From Enterococcus caccae ATCC BAA-1240 (GTDB taxonomy: Bacteria; Bacillota; Bacilli; Lactobacillales; Enterococcaceae): a stretch of DNA of 64,000 nucleotides. Position 1 is the first letter of the stretch. Each line of letters starts with the position of its first letter. Shown here piece by piece: positions 17,910 to 28,368 of the stretch. The DNA is taken from the NCBI RefSeq assembly GCF_000407145.1, contig NZ_KE136472.1:1154157-1218156 (forward strand), written 5' to 3'. The position numbers and the translations under genes are program-made. The notes under the pieces were generated by a model. It was not told the DNA's origin and searched no databases. It was given only the letters and a program-made list of their open reading frames with translations.

Positions 17910-18344
17910 TTAAAATTGACGTGTTTCTGAGTTGTCGATTTCACGTTCATATGAATTATGATGTAAATTGCTTTCATATGGATTAGAATGGCTCATACCT
18001 GAAATCGGATTTGAAGCTGGAGTATCGTCTAATTTTTTACCAAACACTTCACGTTCTAAATTAGACAAACGTTTTAGAATATCAAAGTTTGTGACAGCAG
18101 CACTTTTTGGCATTTCTTGTGTGCTACGTGTTGGCATCGCTTGTTGTACTTTAGATGCTTGATCAAGCTTAGCAAGTAAACGGTTGTTTTCTTCTTGCAA
18201 TGTTAAAAGTTCTTTGTTGTACGCTTCATAGTCTTTGATCACGTTATCTAAAAATTCATCAACTTCAACTGGATCATAACCGCGCATTTTTGTTTTAAAT
18301 TCTTTTTGTAAAATATCTTTTGGACTGTATACTAAATTTGCCAT
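17910..18344 (-). CDS. gpsB: Cell division protein GpsB (DivIVA-like)
   Basis: Protein of 144 residues. The N-terminal DivIVA-like lipid-binding domain reads [17 protein letters not shown] and then [11 protein letters not shown] coiled coil (about 30-65) follows, then a linker, and a short C-terminal helical part with [11 protein letters not shown]. GpsB links septal and lateral wall synthesis and binds class A PBPs; pbp1A is only 1.3 kb away. Confidence 0.95.
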   Translation of the reverse strand: MANLVYSPKDILQKEFKTKMRGYDPVEVDEFLDNVIKDYEAYNKELLTLQEENNRLLAKLDQASKVQQAMPTRSTQEMPKSAAVTNFDILKRLSNLEREVFGKKLDDTPASNPISGMSHSNPYESNLHHNSYEREIDNSETRQF

Positions 18345-18441
18345 ACTTACACCTCATTAGTTTTCTTTGATTAGGATAAAAGTTCATAGTTCAACAGCAT
18401 TATTGTATCGGAAAATCGTCAGAAAATCAAACAGATTCTCA

Positions 18442-18981
18442 CTATTCCATCGAGTTTTGTAAATCATCCATGGATATTAGGCGGATTTCATAAGGAAATT
18501 TCTCCGAAAAAAGCTCTGCATCTTTTAAAAAATACTCTGTCTTACCGGGATATTCCTTATCATAGACAAGCAAACTAGCACCAGAATGTTCTAATATAAA
18601 ACGTGTATGCATTTTTAATTGCGCGGGTGACTTATAGGGTTGATGGCTCACTGAATCAACAAAATCTGCCAAAAGCTCAATTTTTTCTATATTTGCACGA
18701 TTTTTTTCATTCCAATTGCTGCCGAAATCTTTAAAAGGATAAATAATTCCTAATTTTAATTCTGGATAATCATTTTTCAATTCAGCCACAACTTCTGCTG
18801 CCCAAATCTCTGTTCCAAGATTCCCAGAAACTAAAATCCACTCTAATCCAGTGTCCAAATAGCCTATAATTTCTTTTTTTAATACATTTTTAATAACTGT
18901 AATTTTAGGGTCATTGTCTTGAAATGCCCCGATTTCAAAGCTTTTATAGCCAGTCACATAAAGTGTTTTTATGTTTTCCAT
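18442..18981 (-). CDS. DUF1273 / YpsA-family protein (SLOG fold)
   Basis: Protein of 179 residues with a Rossmann-like SLOG-type pattern: L-Y-V-T-G-Y-K-S-F-E near the start, V-S-G-N-L-G-T-E-I-W near 55, and Y-D-K-E-Y-P-G-K-T near 145. The family (YpsA in Bacillus) is linked to cell division in some Firmicutes and lies beside gpsB here. I chose the ATG at 18981 because AAGGA sits at correct spacing; the ATG at 18987 abuts it. Biochemical activity unknown. Confidence 0.88.
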   Translation of the reverse strand: MENIKTLYVTGYKSFEIGAFQDNDPKITVIKNVLKKEIIGYLDTGLEWILVSGNLGTEIWAAEVVAELKNDYPELKLGIIYPFKDFGSNWNEKNRANIEKIELLADFVDSVSHQPYKSPAQLKMHTRFILEHSGASLLVYDKEYPGKTEYFLKDAELFSEKFPYEIRLISMDDLQNSME

Positions 18982-19042
18982 AGACATTCCTTTTCTTTCA
19001 TAAAGATTTTTTGTTATAATATTGGCTAGGAGTGTGATAGAA

Positions 19043-19684
19043 ATGGCTTTTCATTATCCTAATGGTACTCCCTACAATAATCATGAAGCACCACTATCAA
19101 AAAAACAAGTAAAAAAGCAAAAATCAATTCAATTTGGTAAACGAGGCATGGATTTCGAAGAAGAAATCAATAAAAGTAACGCTTTTTATTTAGCTCGTAC
19201 TATCGCTGTCGTTCATAAAAAACCTACCCCCGTGCAAATTGTTAAAGTTGATTACCCAAGGCGCAGTGCTGCTGTAATCAAGGAAGCTTACTTTAGACAG
19301 GCCTCCACTACAGATTATAATGGTGTCTACAACGGATATTATCTGGATTTCGAAGCAAAGGAAACAAAGAATAAAACGTCTTTTCCTCTGAAAAACTTCC
19401 ACCAACACCAGATTGATCATATCCAGCAATGTTTGGCGCAAAAAGGGATTTGCTTTGTTCTATTGTGGTTTTCTTCATTGAATAGATGTTTCTTTTTTAG
19501 CGGAGAAGATTTAGTAACCTATTGGTCAGAACAAGAAAGCACTGGAAAAAAATCGTTGCCTTTATCTATTATTGAAAAAAATGGGATAGAAATCCAAATT
19601 GGCATTGCACCTCGAGTACCATACTTGGATGCGGTCCGGCAACATATTCAATCAAACAAAGGAGTTGCGATTAATGACAACTGA
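19043..19684 (+). CDS. recU: Holliday junction resolvase RecU
   Basis: Protein of 213 residues. It starts M-A-F-H-Y-P-N-G and has K-R-G-M-D-F-E-E-E-I-N near residue 30, the family catalytic Asp in Y-Y-L-D-F-E-A-K-E-T-K near 100, and K-N-F-H-Q-H-Q near 118. It cuts four-way junctions in recombination and segregation. The ATG at 19043 follows AGGAG. It overlaps pbp1A by 11 bases, a conserved Firmicute pair. Confidence 0.95.
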   Translation: MAFHYPNGTPYNNHEAPLSKKQVKKQKSIQFGKRGMDFEEEINKSNAFYLARTIAVVHKKPTPVQIVKVDYPRRSAAVIKEAYFRQASTTDYNGVYNGYYLDFEAKETKNKTSFPLKNFHQHQIDHIQQCLAQKGICFVLLWFSSLNRCFFFSGEDLVTYWSEQESTGKKSLPLSIIEKNGIEIQIGIAPRVPYLDAVRQHIQSNKGVAINDN

Positions 19685-22007
19685 TGAAATAGGCTCACGT
19701 GCAGCAAGACATGGACATACTTCTGTAACGAACAGCACTGAAAGCACATCGCCATCTAACGGTGGTAAAAAACCAAAGAAAAAACGAATCCTTTTAAAGC
19801 TATTTCTAGGGGTGGTTCTACTTGGAATTCTAGGTCTTCTAGCTGGTCTAGGTCTTTTCTGGTCTTATGCAAAAGATGCACCAAAATTAGAAGATGATAA
19901 ACTAAGCGCAACCGTTTCTTCAAAACTATACGATGCTAACAATGAAGTCTTTGAAGAATTGGGTGCTGAAAAACGTGAAATGATCAAGCCAACCGATGTT
20001 CCACAGTTACTGAAAGACGCAGTCGTATCTGTCGAAGACAAACGTTTTTATAAGCATAGCGGTGTCGACCCGATTCGTATTATGGGTTCTGCTTTTTCAA
20101 ATTTTAAAACTGGTGGACTTCAAGGTGGTAGTACACTAACACAGCAATTGATCAAGCTGTCTTACTTCTCAACAAAAGAAAAAGACCAAAATCTTAAACG
20201 AAAAGCACAAGAAGCTTGGCTTGCGATTGAACTTGAGAAAGAAAAATCAAAAGAAGAAATTCTAACGTATTATATCAATAAGGTTTACATGGCCAATGGT
20301 TTGTATGGTATGGAAACGGCTGCTCAATCCTATTTTGGAAAACCACTATCTGAGCTGAATTTACCGCAAACAGCTTTACTTGCTGGCATGCCGCAAGCAC
20401 CAAATGATTATGATCCATATGTGAAACCAGATGTTGCAAAGGAACGCCGTGATGTTGTTTTATACACAATGAAAGAGAATAATAAAATCACGCAAAAAGA
20501 ATATGATGATGCAAAAGCAACACCGATCAACGATGGCTTGCAACCTTTAAAACAATCAAATGAAAATCGTAAAATCATTGATAACTATATTAGAGAAGTT
20601 ATTGCTGAAGTAGAAAGTATGGGCAAAAATCCTTATACAGATGGTTTAGATATCCATACCAACCTCGATATGAATGCACAAAAACGACTTTATGACATTA
20701 TCAATAGTGATACTTACGTTGAATACCCTGACCAAGATTTCCAAGTAGCATCAACTGTAATCGATGTAAAAACGGGACAAGTCAAAGCGCAAATCGGTGG
20801 CCGTAACATTCCTGATGATGTTCAACTTGGAACGAATTTAGCTGTTGAAACTCACCGCGATGTAGGCTCAACTATGAAACCGATCGCCGATTACGGTCCA
20901 GCTATCGAAAACTTAAATTACTCAACTGGCCGTATTATGATGGATAAACCAACTAACTATGAAGGAACCAATATTCCTGTTACAAATGCTGATATGCAGT
21001 ACTACGGTGCACTTACAATGCGCAAAGCAATCATGTACTCTCGTAACACGACAGCAATCCAAACCTTTGATGCTGTTGGGAGTGATAAATCCGCTGCCTT
21101 TCTTAAAGATTTAGGCATAGAGTTTAAAAATATAGTCGCTGCAAATGCAATTTCTAGTAATACCAGTGACTTAGGTGGAAATAAATATGGTGTTTCTTCC
21201 TTAAAGCTAGCCGCTGCATATGCTGCCTTTGCGAATATGGGCGTCTACAATAAGCCTTACTACGTTAACAAAATCGTCTATCAAGACGGCTCTGAAGATG
21301 TCACTGAAACTGAAAGTAAGCGTGCGATGAAAGATTCAACTGCCTATATGGTGACGGATATGCTTAAAGATGTTATCTCTGGCGGTACAGCCTTCAATGC
21401 AGGAATACCTGGATTGATTCAAGCTGGAAAAACGGGTACAGCCAACTACACTGATGATGATCTCATGAAAATAGGTGCTTCTGAATCATCTAGCATTGCG
21501 CCTGACAGTACATTTGTTGGTTACACACCACATTATGCAGTTTCTGTGTGGACCGGTTATAATCAGCGTTTAACACCTATTCCTTATGAATATTGGGGCA
21601 CTGCATCCGACGTATATAGAGAAATGATGACTTATCTGTCCGAAGGTGTTTCTAATGATGATTGGACGATGCCAGATACTGTGATACGTTCTGGTAGTGA
21701 ATTATATGTGAAAGGTGCTTACGAAGAACAATTGTTGCCTTCAAACACTGGTAATGCTACTTCTTCATCTTGGGAGAGCCCTGTAAGTTCTGAATCAACA
21801 ACTACAAGTAGTTCTACCTTACCATCACAAACAGAACCATCTGTACCACAATCAAGTGAGTTGCCGGCTTCATCTACTCAACAAACAGATCCACCGGCAT
21901 CAACTACACCAAGCGAAGTATTACCAAGCAGTGAACCGCCGCAAGAATCATCTACGCCTCCCATTATACAAAATAATTCAGCCAGAAGACGCTTATCTCC
22001 TGGCTGA
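19674..22007 (+). CDS. pbp1A: Class A penicillin-binding protein 1A (transglycosylase/transpeptidase)
   Basis: Bifunctional peptidoglycan synthase of 777 residues: a cytoplasmic tail with K-K-P-K-K-K-R, one membrane helix (about 45-67), GT51 with E-D-K-R-F-Y-K-H near 122 and G-G-S-T-L-T-Q-Q near 152, then a transpeptidase with S-T-M-K (about 402), S-R-N (about 460) and K-T-G-T-A (about 588). It ends in a Ser/Thr/Pro/Glu-rich tail. The start at 19674 follows AAAGGAG and overlaps recU by 11 bases. Confidence 0.96.
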   Translation: MTTDEIGSRAARHGHTSVTNSTESTSPSNGGKKPKKKRILLKLFLGVVLLGILGLLAGLGLFWSYAKDAPKLEDDKLSATVSSKLYDANNEVFEELGAEKREMIKPTDVPQLLKDAVVSVEDKRFYKHSGVDPIRIMGSAFSNFKTGGLQGGSTLTQQLIKLSYFSTKEKDQNLKRKAQEAWLAIELEKEKSKEEILTYYINKVYMANGLYGMETAAQSYFGKPLSELNLPQTALLAGMPQAPNDYDPYVKPDVAKERRDVVLYTMKENNKITQKEYDDAKATPINDGLQPLKQSNENRKIIDNYIREVIAEVESMGKNPYTDGLDIHTNLDMNAQKRLYDIINSDTYVEYPDQDFQVASTVIDVKTGQVKAQIGGRNIPDDVQLGTNLAVETHRDVGSTMKPIADYGPAIENLNYSTGRIMMDKPTNYEGTNIPVTNADMQYYGALTMRKAIMYSRNTTAIQTFDAVGSDKSAAFLKDLGIEFKNIVAANAISSNTSDLGGNKYGVSSLKLAAAYAAFANMGVYNKPYYVNKIVYQDGSEDVTETESKRAMKDSTAYMVTDMLKDVISGGTAFNAGIPGLIQAGKTGTANYTDDDLMKIGASESSSIAPDSTFVGYTPHYAVSVWTGYNQRLTPIPYEYWGTASDVYREMMTYLSEGVSNDDWTMPDTVIRSGSELYVKGAYEEQLLPSNTGNATSSSWESPVSSESTTTSSSTLPSQTEPSVPQSSELPASSTQQTDPPASTTPSEVLPSSEPPQESSTPPIIQNNSARRRLSPG

Positions 22008-22008
22008 C

Positions 22009-22054
22009 CTAAAAAAGATACGTTATCTCATACCGAGATAACGTATCTTTTTTA
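22009..22054. terminator. Bidirectional terminator between pbp1A and pyrG
   Basis: AGATACGTTATCTC and GAGATAACGTATCT (22016-22048) form a 14-bp perfect stem with T-runs on both outer sides (TTTTTTATT on plus, TTTTTTAG on minus). It ends the convergent genes pbp1A and pyrG. Confidence 0.9.
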
Positions 22055-23653
22055 TTGGTTGTTTAATGCTGCTTCTACAAATCCTTTGATCAACAGTTGT
22101 GGTCTATTTGGTCTAGAAATTAATTCTGGATGAAATTGGCAAGCAACAAAGAATTTCTTCTCTGGTAACTCTACAATTTCAACTAAGCGGTTGTCTGGTG
22201 AAACACCAGAAAAGACTAAACCATTTTCTTCAAATAATTGACGGTATTTATTGTTGAACTCATAGCGATGACGGTGACGTTCTTGAACAACTTCTTGTCC
22301 TTCATAAGCTGCTGCAGTTACGCTGCCTTTTTTTAATTTACATGGGTATAATCCTAGACGTAAAGTTCCACCTAAGTTTTCAACATTTTCTTGATCCGCC
22401 ATCAAATCGATGATGTTATTAAGGATTTCCGGGTTATTTTCAGCCGAACCTGCATCTTCCAATTTTACAACATTACGGGCAAATTCAACACAGGCCATTT
22501 GCATACCTAAGCAAATTCCAAGAAATGGCACATCATTCTCACGAGCAAAACGAATCGCTTCAATCTTCCCTTCTACTCCACGATCACCAAAGCCTCCTGG
22601 AACTAAAATTCCGTCAGCATCTTTTAAAATTTCTGCAACGTTTTCTTCAGTTAATTCTTGGGAATCGATCCAATCGATCGCAATATCAGAATCAAACGCA
22701 AAGCCAGCATGTTTTAATGCTTCTACAACGGATAGATAGGCATCAGGAAGTTCTACATATTTCCCAACTAATGCAATTCTAGTTGTTTTTTTCAAACCTA
22801 AGACTTTTTCTTCCAAGGCGCGCCATTCTGTCATATCAGCAACTGGCACATCAAGTTTAAGATGATCACAGACGATTTGGTCCATATTTTGTGCCTGTAA
22901 TGCTAATGGAATAGAGTAAAGTGTTTCTACGTCACGTGATTCAATAACTGCTTCTGGCTCTACATCACAAAATTGAGCTAATTTGTTTTTTGTTCCTTGA
23001 GAAACTGGTAATTCTGTACGAACAACCAAAATATTTGGTTGAATACCTAAACTACGTAATTCTTTTACGCTGTGTTGTGTGGGTTTAGTTTTCATTTCAC
23101 CAGCTGCTTTTAGATAAGGAATCAAAGTTGTATGGATATACATCACATTATCGCTACCCACTTCTGCTTTCATTTGACGTAAAGCTTCTAAAAATGGCAA
23201 AGATTCGATATCGCCAACTGTTCCACCCACTTCTGTAATAATGATATCAGCATCTGTCATGCTAGCTGCTCGCATGATTTTGTCCTTGATTTCATTTGTA
23301 ATATGTGGAATAACTTGAACAGTTGCACCTAAATATTCACCTTTGCGTTCCTTTCTCAAAACTTCTGAATAAATTTTCCCTGTGGTTACGTTTGAATATT
23401 TATTTAAGTTGATATCAATAAAACGTTCGTAATGACCTAGATCCAAATCTGTCTCGGCACCGTCATCTGTGACAAAAACTTCTCCATGTTGGTAAGGACT
23501 CATTGTTCCTGGATCCACATTGATATACGGATCAAATTTTTGAATCGTTACTTTCAAGCCGCGATTTTTTAATAAACGTCCTAATGATGCTGCAACAATT
23601 CCCTTCCCAATAGAAGAAACCACGCCGCCTGTAACAAAGATATATTTTGTCAT
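22052..23653 (-). CDS. pyrG: CTP synthase
   Basis: Enzyme of 533 residues that aminates UTP to CTP with glutamine. The N-terminal synthetase domain starts [17 protein letters not shown]. The class I glutamine amidotransferase has nucleophile Cys in F-L-G-I-C-L-G-M-Q near 380 and C-Q-F-H-P-E (His, Glu) near 512. A single gene with its own leader attenuator. Confidence 0.98.
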   Translation of the reverse strand: MTKYIFVTGGVVSSIGKGIVAASLGRLLKNRGLKVTIQKFDPYINVDPGTMSPYQHGEVFVTDDGAETDLDLGHYERFIDINLNKYSNVTTGKIYSEVLRKERKGEYLGATVQVIPHITNEIKDKIMRAASMTDADIIITEVGGTVGDIESLPFLEALRQMKAEVGSDNVMYIHTTLIPYLKAAGEMKTKPTQHSVKELRSLGIQPNILVVRTELPVSQGTKNKLAQFCDVEPEAVIESRDVETLYSIPLALQAQNMDQIVCDHLKLDVPVADMTEWRALEEKVLGLKKTTRIALVGKYVELPDAYLSVVEALKHAGFAFDSDIAIDWIDSQELTEENVAEILKDADGILVPGGFGDRGVEGKIEAIRFARENDVPFLGICLGMQMACVEFARNVVKLEDAGSAENNPEILNNIIDLMADQENVENLGGTLRLGLYPCKLKKGSVTAAAYEGQEVVQERHRHRYEFNNKYRQLFEENGLVFSGVSPDNRLVEIVELPEKKFFVACQFHPELISRPNRPQLLIKGFVEAALNNQ

Positions 23654-23720
23654 AATATAAAAAAACCCTTTCTCAAAATAGATTTGTAGAGATAAGTAAA
23701 CAATGAATCGTTTTTTGCTA

Positions 23721-23838
23721 GCATAAAAAACAAAAGCTCCCTATCCAAAATGAATAGGGAGCTGGAATTCGTTGTAAACTTCTGACCTTCTCAAAGGTGC
23801 CCAAGTAGTATAATACAAGCAAATTTGTTTGAGGTCAA
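23721..23838 (-). promoter_or_regulatory. pyrG promoter and CTP-sensing reiterative-transcription attenuator
   Basis: The minus-strand promoter is -35 TTGACC (23833-23838), 17-bp spacer, -10 TATTAT (23810-23815). The predicted start lies 8 bases on at GGGC (23802-23799). In B. subtilis, low CTP causes slippage at the same GGGC start, adding G residues that pair with the C/U-rich arm of a terminator. Here that arm, AGCTCCCTAT, pairs with ATAGGGAGCT (23735-23763) and is followed by TTTTGTTTTTT. All parts of the known mechanism are present. Confidence 0.85.
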
Positions 23839-23894
23839 GCATTTCTATTAGAAGACATTTGTTTTTTTAATAAACGCTTATGTCTGTACTTTTT

Positions 23895-25565
23895 TTATTC
23901 TTTGATGTAAGCATTTTTATAAGTACAAGTTGCACCAAAGTTATGGTATTCGATACCTTCAACTCCAGGACGAACCAATTGCCCCCGTGCTTGTTGGTAT
24001 AACGGAATCAATGCAACATCTTCTTCAACCAAAACTTTTTCTGCAGCAATCAATGTTTCCCACCGTTTTTCTGGTTCGTTAGCATATTTATTCGATGCAT
24101 CATCAATCAATTGATCATATTTCTCACTGCGATAGCTTGTTTTATTTTTTGTGCTTACTGAACTTTCTAAGAAAGTCATTGGGTCTTGATAATCTGGTCC
24201 CCACATGCTGACAGAAAGTTCATAGTCCCCTTTTTTCATAAGTTCGATCGAGTTATTCAACGGAACCGTTTTGACATTTATTTTTAAGCCTGGCAGTGTT
24301 TTTTCCAGTTGGCCTTGAATAAATTCAGCTACTTTCTTGTCGCCATCACCATCTTTAGACAGTAATTCGATTGTTACATCTCCGTTTAATTCTTTCTTTG
24401 CTTTGTCTAAATATTCGTTAGCTAATTTTTCATTCGTTTTAACTAAATCGCCTGCCTCTTTTCTGAAATCTTCTCCTGTTTTTGGATTGGAGACAAAGTC
24501 TTTAGGAATATATCCATAAATATCTTTTGAACCATCTGCTAAGATGTTGTCCACCAAACTTTTTTTATCAAGCGCATAGGCAACTGCTTTTCGTACATTT
24601 TCATTCGCAAAAATCGATGGTTTGTCATTTCTTTTTTGGTTCATTCTTAATGAGTAGACTTTTGAGCGTTGAATCGCTTCATAGTCTGGATTATCTTTAT
24701 TTTGTTTTGCAAAATCTCCAGTTAAGATTGCTACATCTAATTCACCAGATTCGTAAAGGTTAAAGACTGTATTCGTTTCTTTTAAGACTTCAAAATGAAT
24801 TTTTTCTGATTTTACTTTGTCTGCATCGTAATAATCTGGATTCGAAACTAAATCCCAAGACATTGAAGCTTGATCCCAGTTTTTCATCAAGAATGGTCCA
24901 TTAGAAACGATATTTTCACTAGAGGTGCCATATTCTTTGCCTTTTTCTGTCACAAATTTTTCATTTTGAGGGAAAAACGGTGAAAAGGCTAATAATGAAG
25001 TGAAATATGGAACTGGTTTTGCCATTTTGATTTCAAGTGTATAGTCATCAAGGGCTTTTACACCTAATTCATCCGCTGCTTTTTCTTCATTTACAATCTC
25101 AGTCCCGTTAAGAATAGTTCCGTCCATTAAGAAGAAATAATTAGCTTGGTTTTTAGGATCTGCCATCTTTTTCCATGCGAACACAAAATCATTGGCGGTT
25201 ACTTTGTCACCATTTGACCATTTGGCATCTTCTCTTAGTTTGATTGTATAGGTTTTACCATCCTCTGAGATTTCTGGCATTGCTTTGGCTACAGCTGGAA
25301 TAACATTGTCTTTTTCATCTAATTGATACAATCCTTCAAAAACATTTGATTGTGCATTAACACTCGGCTCATCTTGTGTAAAAATCGTGTCCATCGATCC
25401 AACTTCTGATGATTCCATTAAATTTAAGACTTTTGAAGATTTTTGACCAGTTGCGACTTTAGCATCTGTGCTATTTGCTGATTTATTACTTGTATTTCCC
25501 CCGCAAGCTGAAAGTAGCAATAGCGTTGTAATCAATGTGATACTCTGTTTTAACCCTTTTTTCAT
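23895..25565 (-). CDS. Oligopeptide ABC transporter substrate-binding lipoprotein (OppA-like)
   Basis: Family 5 solute-binding protein of about 556 residues. Signal M-K-K-G-L-K-Q, hydrophobic core, lipobox L-L-S-A-C. Later I-K-L-R-E-D-A-K-W-S-N-G-D-K-V-T-A-N-D-F is the family signature near residue 105. It captures peptides at the cell surface. No permease genes are adjacent, so it probably uses a permease encoded elsewhere. Its neighbours (transglutaminase-like and dipeptide epimerase) suggest murein peptides as cargo, by inference. ATG at 25565 chosen for the AAGGTGG site. Confidence 0.92.
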   Translation of the reverse strand: MKKGLKQSITLITTLLLLSACGGNTSNKSANSTDAKVATGQKSSKVLNLMESSEVGSMDTIFTQDEPSVNAQSNVFEGLYQLDEKDNVIPAVAKAMPEISEDGKTYTIKLREDAKWSNGDKVTANDFVFAWKKMADPKNQANYFFLMDGTILNGTEIVNEEKAADELGVKALDDYTLEIKMAKPVPYFTSLLAFSPFFPQNEKFVTEKGKEYGTSSENIVSNGPFLMKNWDQASMSWDLVSNPDYYDADKVKSEKIHFEVLKETNTVFNLYESGELDVAILTGDFAKQNKDNPDYEAIQRSKVYSLRMNQKRNDKPSIFANENVRKAVAYALDKKSLVDNILADGSKDIYGYIPKDFVSNPKTGEDFRKEAGDLVKTNEKLANEYLDKAKKELNGDVTIELLSKDGDGDKKVAEFIQGQLEKTLPGLKINVKTVPLNNSIELMKKGDYELSVSMWGPDYQDPMTFLESSVSTKNKTSYRSEKYDQLIDDASNKYANEPEKRWETLIAAEKVLVEEDVALIPLYQQARGQLVRPGVEGIEYHNFGATCTYKNAYIKE

Positions 25566-25597
25566 ACGTTCCACCTTTTCCTTCTATTTTTTATTTA

Positions 25598-26968
25598 TTA
25601 TACAAGTTCATCCATAGCAATCAAATCTTGCTGTACATCTAAGTAAGCATATGGAAGACCTTGGTTTTCATACTCGAATTCCCCACGTTGATTATCGATC
25701 GGATCTGCTCGTAAAAACTGTTTGGGCGGATTAAAATCCGTTTGAATCTCGCTATTTGCTGGCATTCTGAAAACATCCAGATTGCCAAAGTAATAATTCC
25801 AACGATCCAAATCACCATTTCTACGTGCGCCACCGCCAAATGATAAATCTGCAAAAACCCACCCATAAGGTGCAACATAGAATTGCGCCCAATCGTGACA
25901 ACCTGTGTAGTATTGCGACACATATAAGCCTGACTGCCACTTTGCCGGGATTTTAGCCATGCGGCATAATGTGATGAACAGAATAGCTTGAACACCACAA
26001 TCGCCTTTTAAATTGACTGCAGCATACTCAGAAATGTTATCAATGGTAAAATATTCACGCATAAAAGAATAATTGACTTTTGTCGTGATAAAATCATATA
26101 TTTTACGTGCTTTTTTGATTGGATTCGTTTCGCCTGCTAAAACTTCAGTTAGCACTTGTTCTAAATAAGGCGTGAAACGAATGTGAGGTAACTGTTCATG
26201 TAGCTCAAATTCTGGCTGGACTTCAGTAGCTTTTTTTGGGTCTAAGTCAACATAATCAACTTGATTGATATAGCTATATTCAACTGAGAACACTTGATCT
26301 TCTTTAAGAATCGTCTCAAAATAAATCGTACGTTGTGCTTCTTTTTCTGGTGCAATAAACGTTGCTTCTGGTACTGTTTTCAAGATTTGAATATCCGAAG
26401 TTTGTTTGCACTCTTTAGGTAATGGCAGATAAACTCGAACAGTCTCACCAGGACGTTCGTATTGTTTTTTGACTTTAATACTTGTTTTTAGATGAATTTT
26501 GACCTTCCTGCTACCATTTTCTTTCATAAGTTGAACATTTTGAGTCAGTTCTTGTTTGCGTAAACGATCGACTTCGTTATCCTCTTTCACAATCAATCGA
26601 GCTTCATAATCTGCTTGTGTTTTGATCAAATTCAACAAGAAACGGCGTTGAAAATGGATCTTACCATCAATATACAGCCAATCAACTTTTCCAGTTTCTT
26701 TTAAACTAGTTAATTCTTGCTCTTGATAGTCTTTAAATGTTGCCTCCATCATTTGACTTGCTTCGGAAAAATCAAATGGATATTCATTGATCCCAACAAT
26801 TCGAATGATATCTTGTTCAATTTCTAATCGTTTCCTTAAAGCTTCAGGTAATTCATTTGATAGTAAGTGTTCAATCAATGTTGCTGCACCATCAAAATCA
26901 CCATAGTTTTTTAGTTTAAGCACATCTTCTGGTAATGGTACGCTCATATAGCTTAAATCATAATACAT
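25598..26968 (-). CDS. Transglutaminase-like (NlpC-type fold) cysteine hydrolase
   Basis: Protein of 456 residues without a signal peptide. The N-terminal half is helical then beta-rich; the C-terminal transglutaminase core has catalytic Cys in K-G-D-C-G-V-Q near residue 330, His in G-C-H-D-W-A-Q near 365 and Asp in V-F-A-D-L-S near 380. Related proteins act on peptides or amide bonds. Being between the OppA-like and epimerase genes, it may hydrolyse imported muropeptides in the cytoplasm; that role is an inference. An AAAGGTG site precedes the ATG. Confidence 0.75.
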   Translation of the reverse strand: MYYDLSYMSVPLPEDVLKLKNYGDFDGAATLIEHLLSNELPEALRKRLEIEQDIIRIVGINEYPFDFSEASQMMEATFKDYQEQELTSLKETGKVDWLYIDGKIHFQRRFLLNLIKTQADYEARLIVKEDNEVDRLRKQELTQNVQLMKENGSRKVKIHLKTSIKVKKQYERPGETVRVYLPLPKECKQTSDIQILKTVPEATFIAPEKEAQRTIYFETILKEDQVFSVEYSYINQVDYVDLDPKKATEVQPEFELHEQLPHIRFTPYLEQVLTEVLAGETNPIKKARKIYDFITTKVNYSFMREYFTIDNISEYAAVNLKGDCGVQAILFITLCRMAKIPAKWQSGLYVSQYYTGCHDWAQFYVAPYGWVFADLSFGGGARRNGDLDRWNYYFGNLDVFRMPANSEIQTDFNPPKQFLRADPIDNQRGEFEYENQGLPYAYLDVQQDLIAMDELV

Positions 26969-26999
26969 TCGGCATTCACCTTTCTTATTTGTATTGTGG

Positions 27000-28064
27000 C
27001 TATTTACTTAATCCTAAACCTACTTTATTCGTTAAAGAGATAATACTGGTAGGTTCTAACCCAACACCACCAGGGATTGCCACTTCGTTCAACCCAAAAG
27101 TTGCATCTAAATCAGCTCTTGTAATATTTTTAGTTGCAGCAGCTAAATGTGCGGCTGCAGTCACACCAATGTTGGTTTCTTCTACCATACATCCAATCAT
27201 GCACTCCACACCAGCTGCTTCGCAGATACTATTGATTTTTAACGCTTCATGGATTCCGCCACATTTCATCAATTTAATATTAACAAAATCCACTGCACGA
27301 GCTTTGATTAAGCGTAAAGCATCTTTAGAATCAAAACAGCTCTCATCTGACATAATTGGCGTTGTAACATGATTTGTAACAAAAGTCAGCCCTTCAATAT
27401 CATGATACGCAACCGGCTGTTCCACTAATTCAATCCCGTATTGTGCTAAATGATTGATCGTATTTACAGCTTCTTTCGGTTTCCACCCTTGATTGGCATC
27501 AAGGCGTAGATTGATGTGACTCCCCACAACTTCCCTAATTGCCTTTATTCTGGCAACGTCTGTTGTAAAGCCTGTCCCTACTTTTATTTTTAATGTATCA
27601 AAGCCTTGCGAAATAGCTAACTTTGCCTTTTCGGCCATTATTTCAGGTGTATCGATTCCAATCGTCATATCTGTTTTGACAGAAGAAGAAAAACCACCCA
27701 AGAGTTTGTAAACTGGAAGATTGGCCTTTTTTCCAAATAAATCATAACAAGCAATATCAATTGCTGTTTTTGCTGAAGGTGCATGTGCCGCAACTGAATC
27801 CATAATGCTATGAACTTTCTCAATATCTAATGGATCGACGCCTAATAGGTGTTTTTCAAATAGCTGAATACATTCTGTCGTGCCGTTTAACGTTTCTCCT
27901 GTAATCAAAATTCCTGGTGAACCTTCACCATACCCGATGATTCCCTCATCTGTTACGATTTCAACGATTGCACTCATCGAATGATCAATCGTCCCAAGTG
28001 AAATTGTGATCGGTTCTTTTAATTTTACTGCTTTTGGTGCAACATTGATTTTTGTTATTTTCAA
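27000..28064 (-). CDS. L-Ala-D/L-Glu-type dipeptide epimerase (enolase superfamily)
   Basis: Protein of 354 residues. It has the enolase-superfamily lysine pair in L-K-I-K-V-G near residue 160, metal ligands Asp (L-R-L-D-A-N-Q-G) near 190, Glu (E-Q-P-V) near 217 and Asp (M-S-D-E-S) near 241, and Lys in N-I-K-L-M-K near 266. This matches dipeptide epimerases of the YkfB/YcjG group that recycle murein peptides. I chose TTG at 28064 because GGGGG lies 7 bases upstream; ATG starts further up would contain it. Confidence 0.88.
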   Translation of the reverse strand: MKITKINVAPKAVKLKEPITISLGTIDHSMSAIVEIVTDEGIIGYGEGSPGILITGETLNGTTECIQLFEKHLLGVDPLDIEKVHSIMDSVAAHAPSAKTAIDIACYDLFGKKANLPVYKLLGGFSSSVKTDMTIGIDTPEIMAEKAKLAISQGFDTLKIKVGTGFTTDVARIKAIREVVGSHINLRLDANQGWKPKEAVNTINHLAQYGIELVEQPVAYHDIEGLTFVTNHVTTPIMSDESCFDSKDALRLIKARAVDFVNIKLMKCGGIHEALKINSICEAAGVECMIGCMVEETNIGVTAAAHLAAATKNITRADLDATFGLNEVAIPGGVGLEPTSIISLTNKVGLGLSK

Positions 28065-28368
28065 GTTTTTTCCCCCAATAGTACTCATTTTTAATAGTAT
28101 ACTCATTTTTAACCTGTGTTTAAATTTTACCACTGAAAATTAAATATGACGAAAGGAAATAATAAATTTCCTTTTTTTAATTTTGAATTAAATTCTATCA
28201 CAAAATTTGAATTATTGGTTACAATTTTAAGTTTACTCTATGCAAATGTCAATATAATAATGAGATTTTGATGTGTTTTTATTCATTAAAATTCAAGTGC
28301 TTGTAATTTTGTGGTGAATCCGAGATAATATGGATGAAAATAGGATTCTAAACAAAGGACGGCTGCAG
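28065..28368. promoter_or_regulatory. Divergent control region of the epimerase operon and XRE-cupin gene
   Basis: It holds two 13-bp direct repeats TACTCATTTTTAA (28082-28094 and 28100-28112), 18 bp apart, close to the epimerase start. A GGAAAT...ATTTCC hairpin lies around 28155-28175 followed by seven Ts on plus. Several AATTTTGAATT-like AT-rich dyads occur between 28178 and 28240. The repeats are plausible operators of the divergent XRE-cupin regulator. No gene lies here. Confidence 0.5.
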
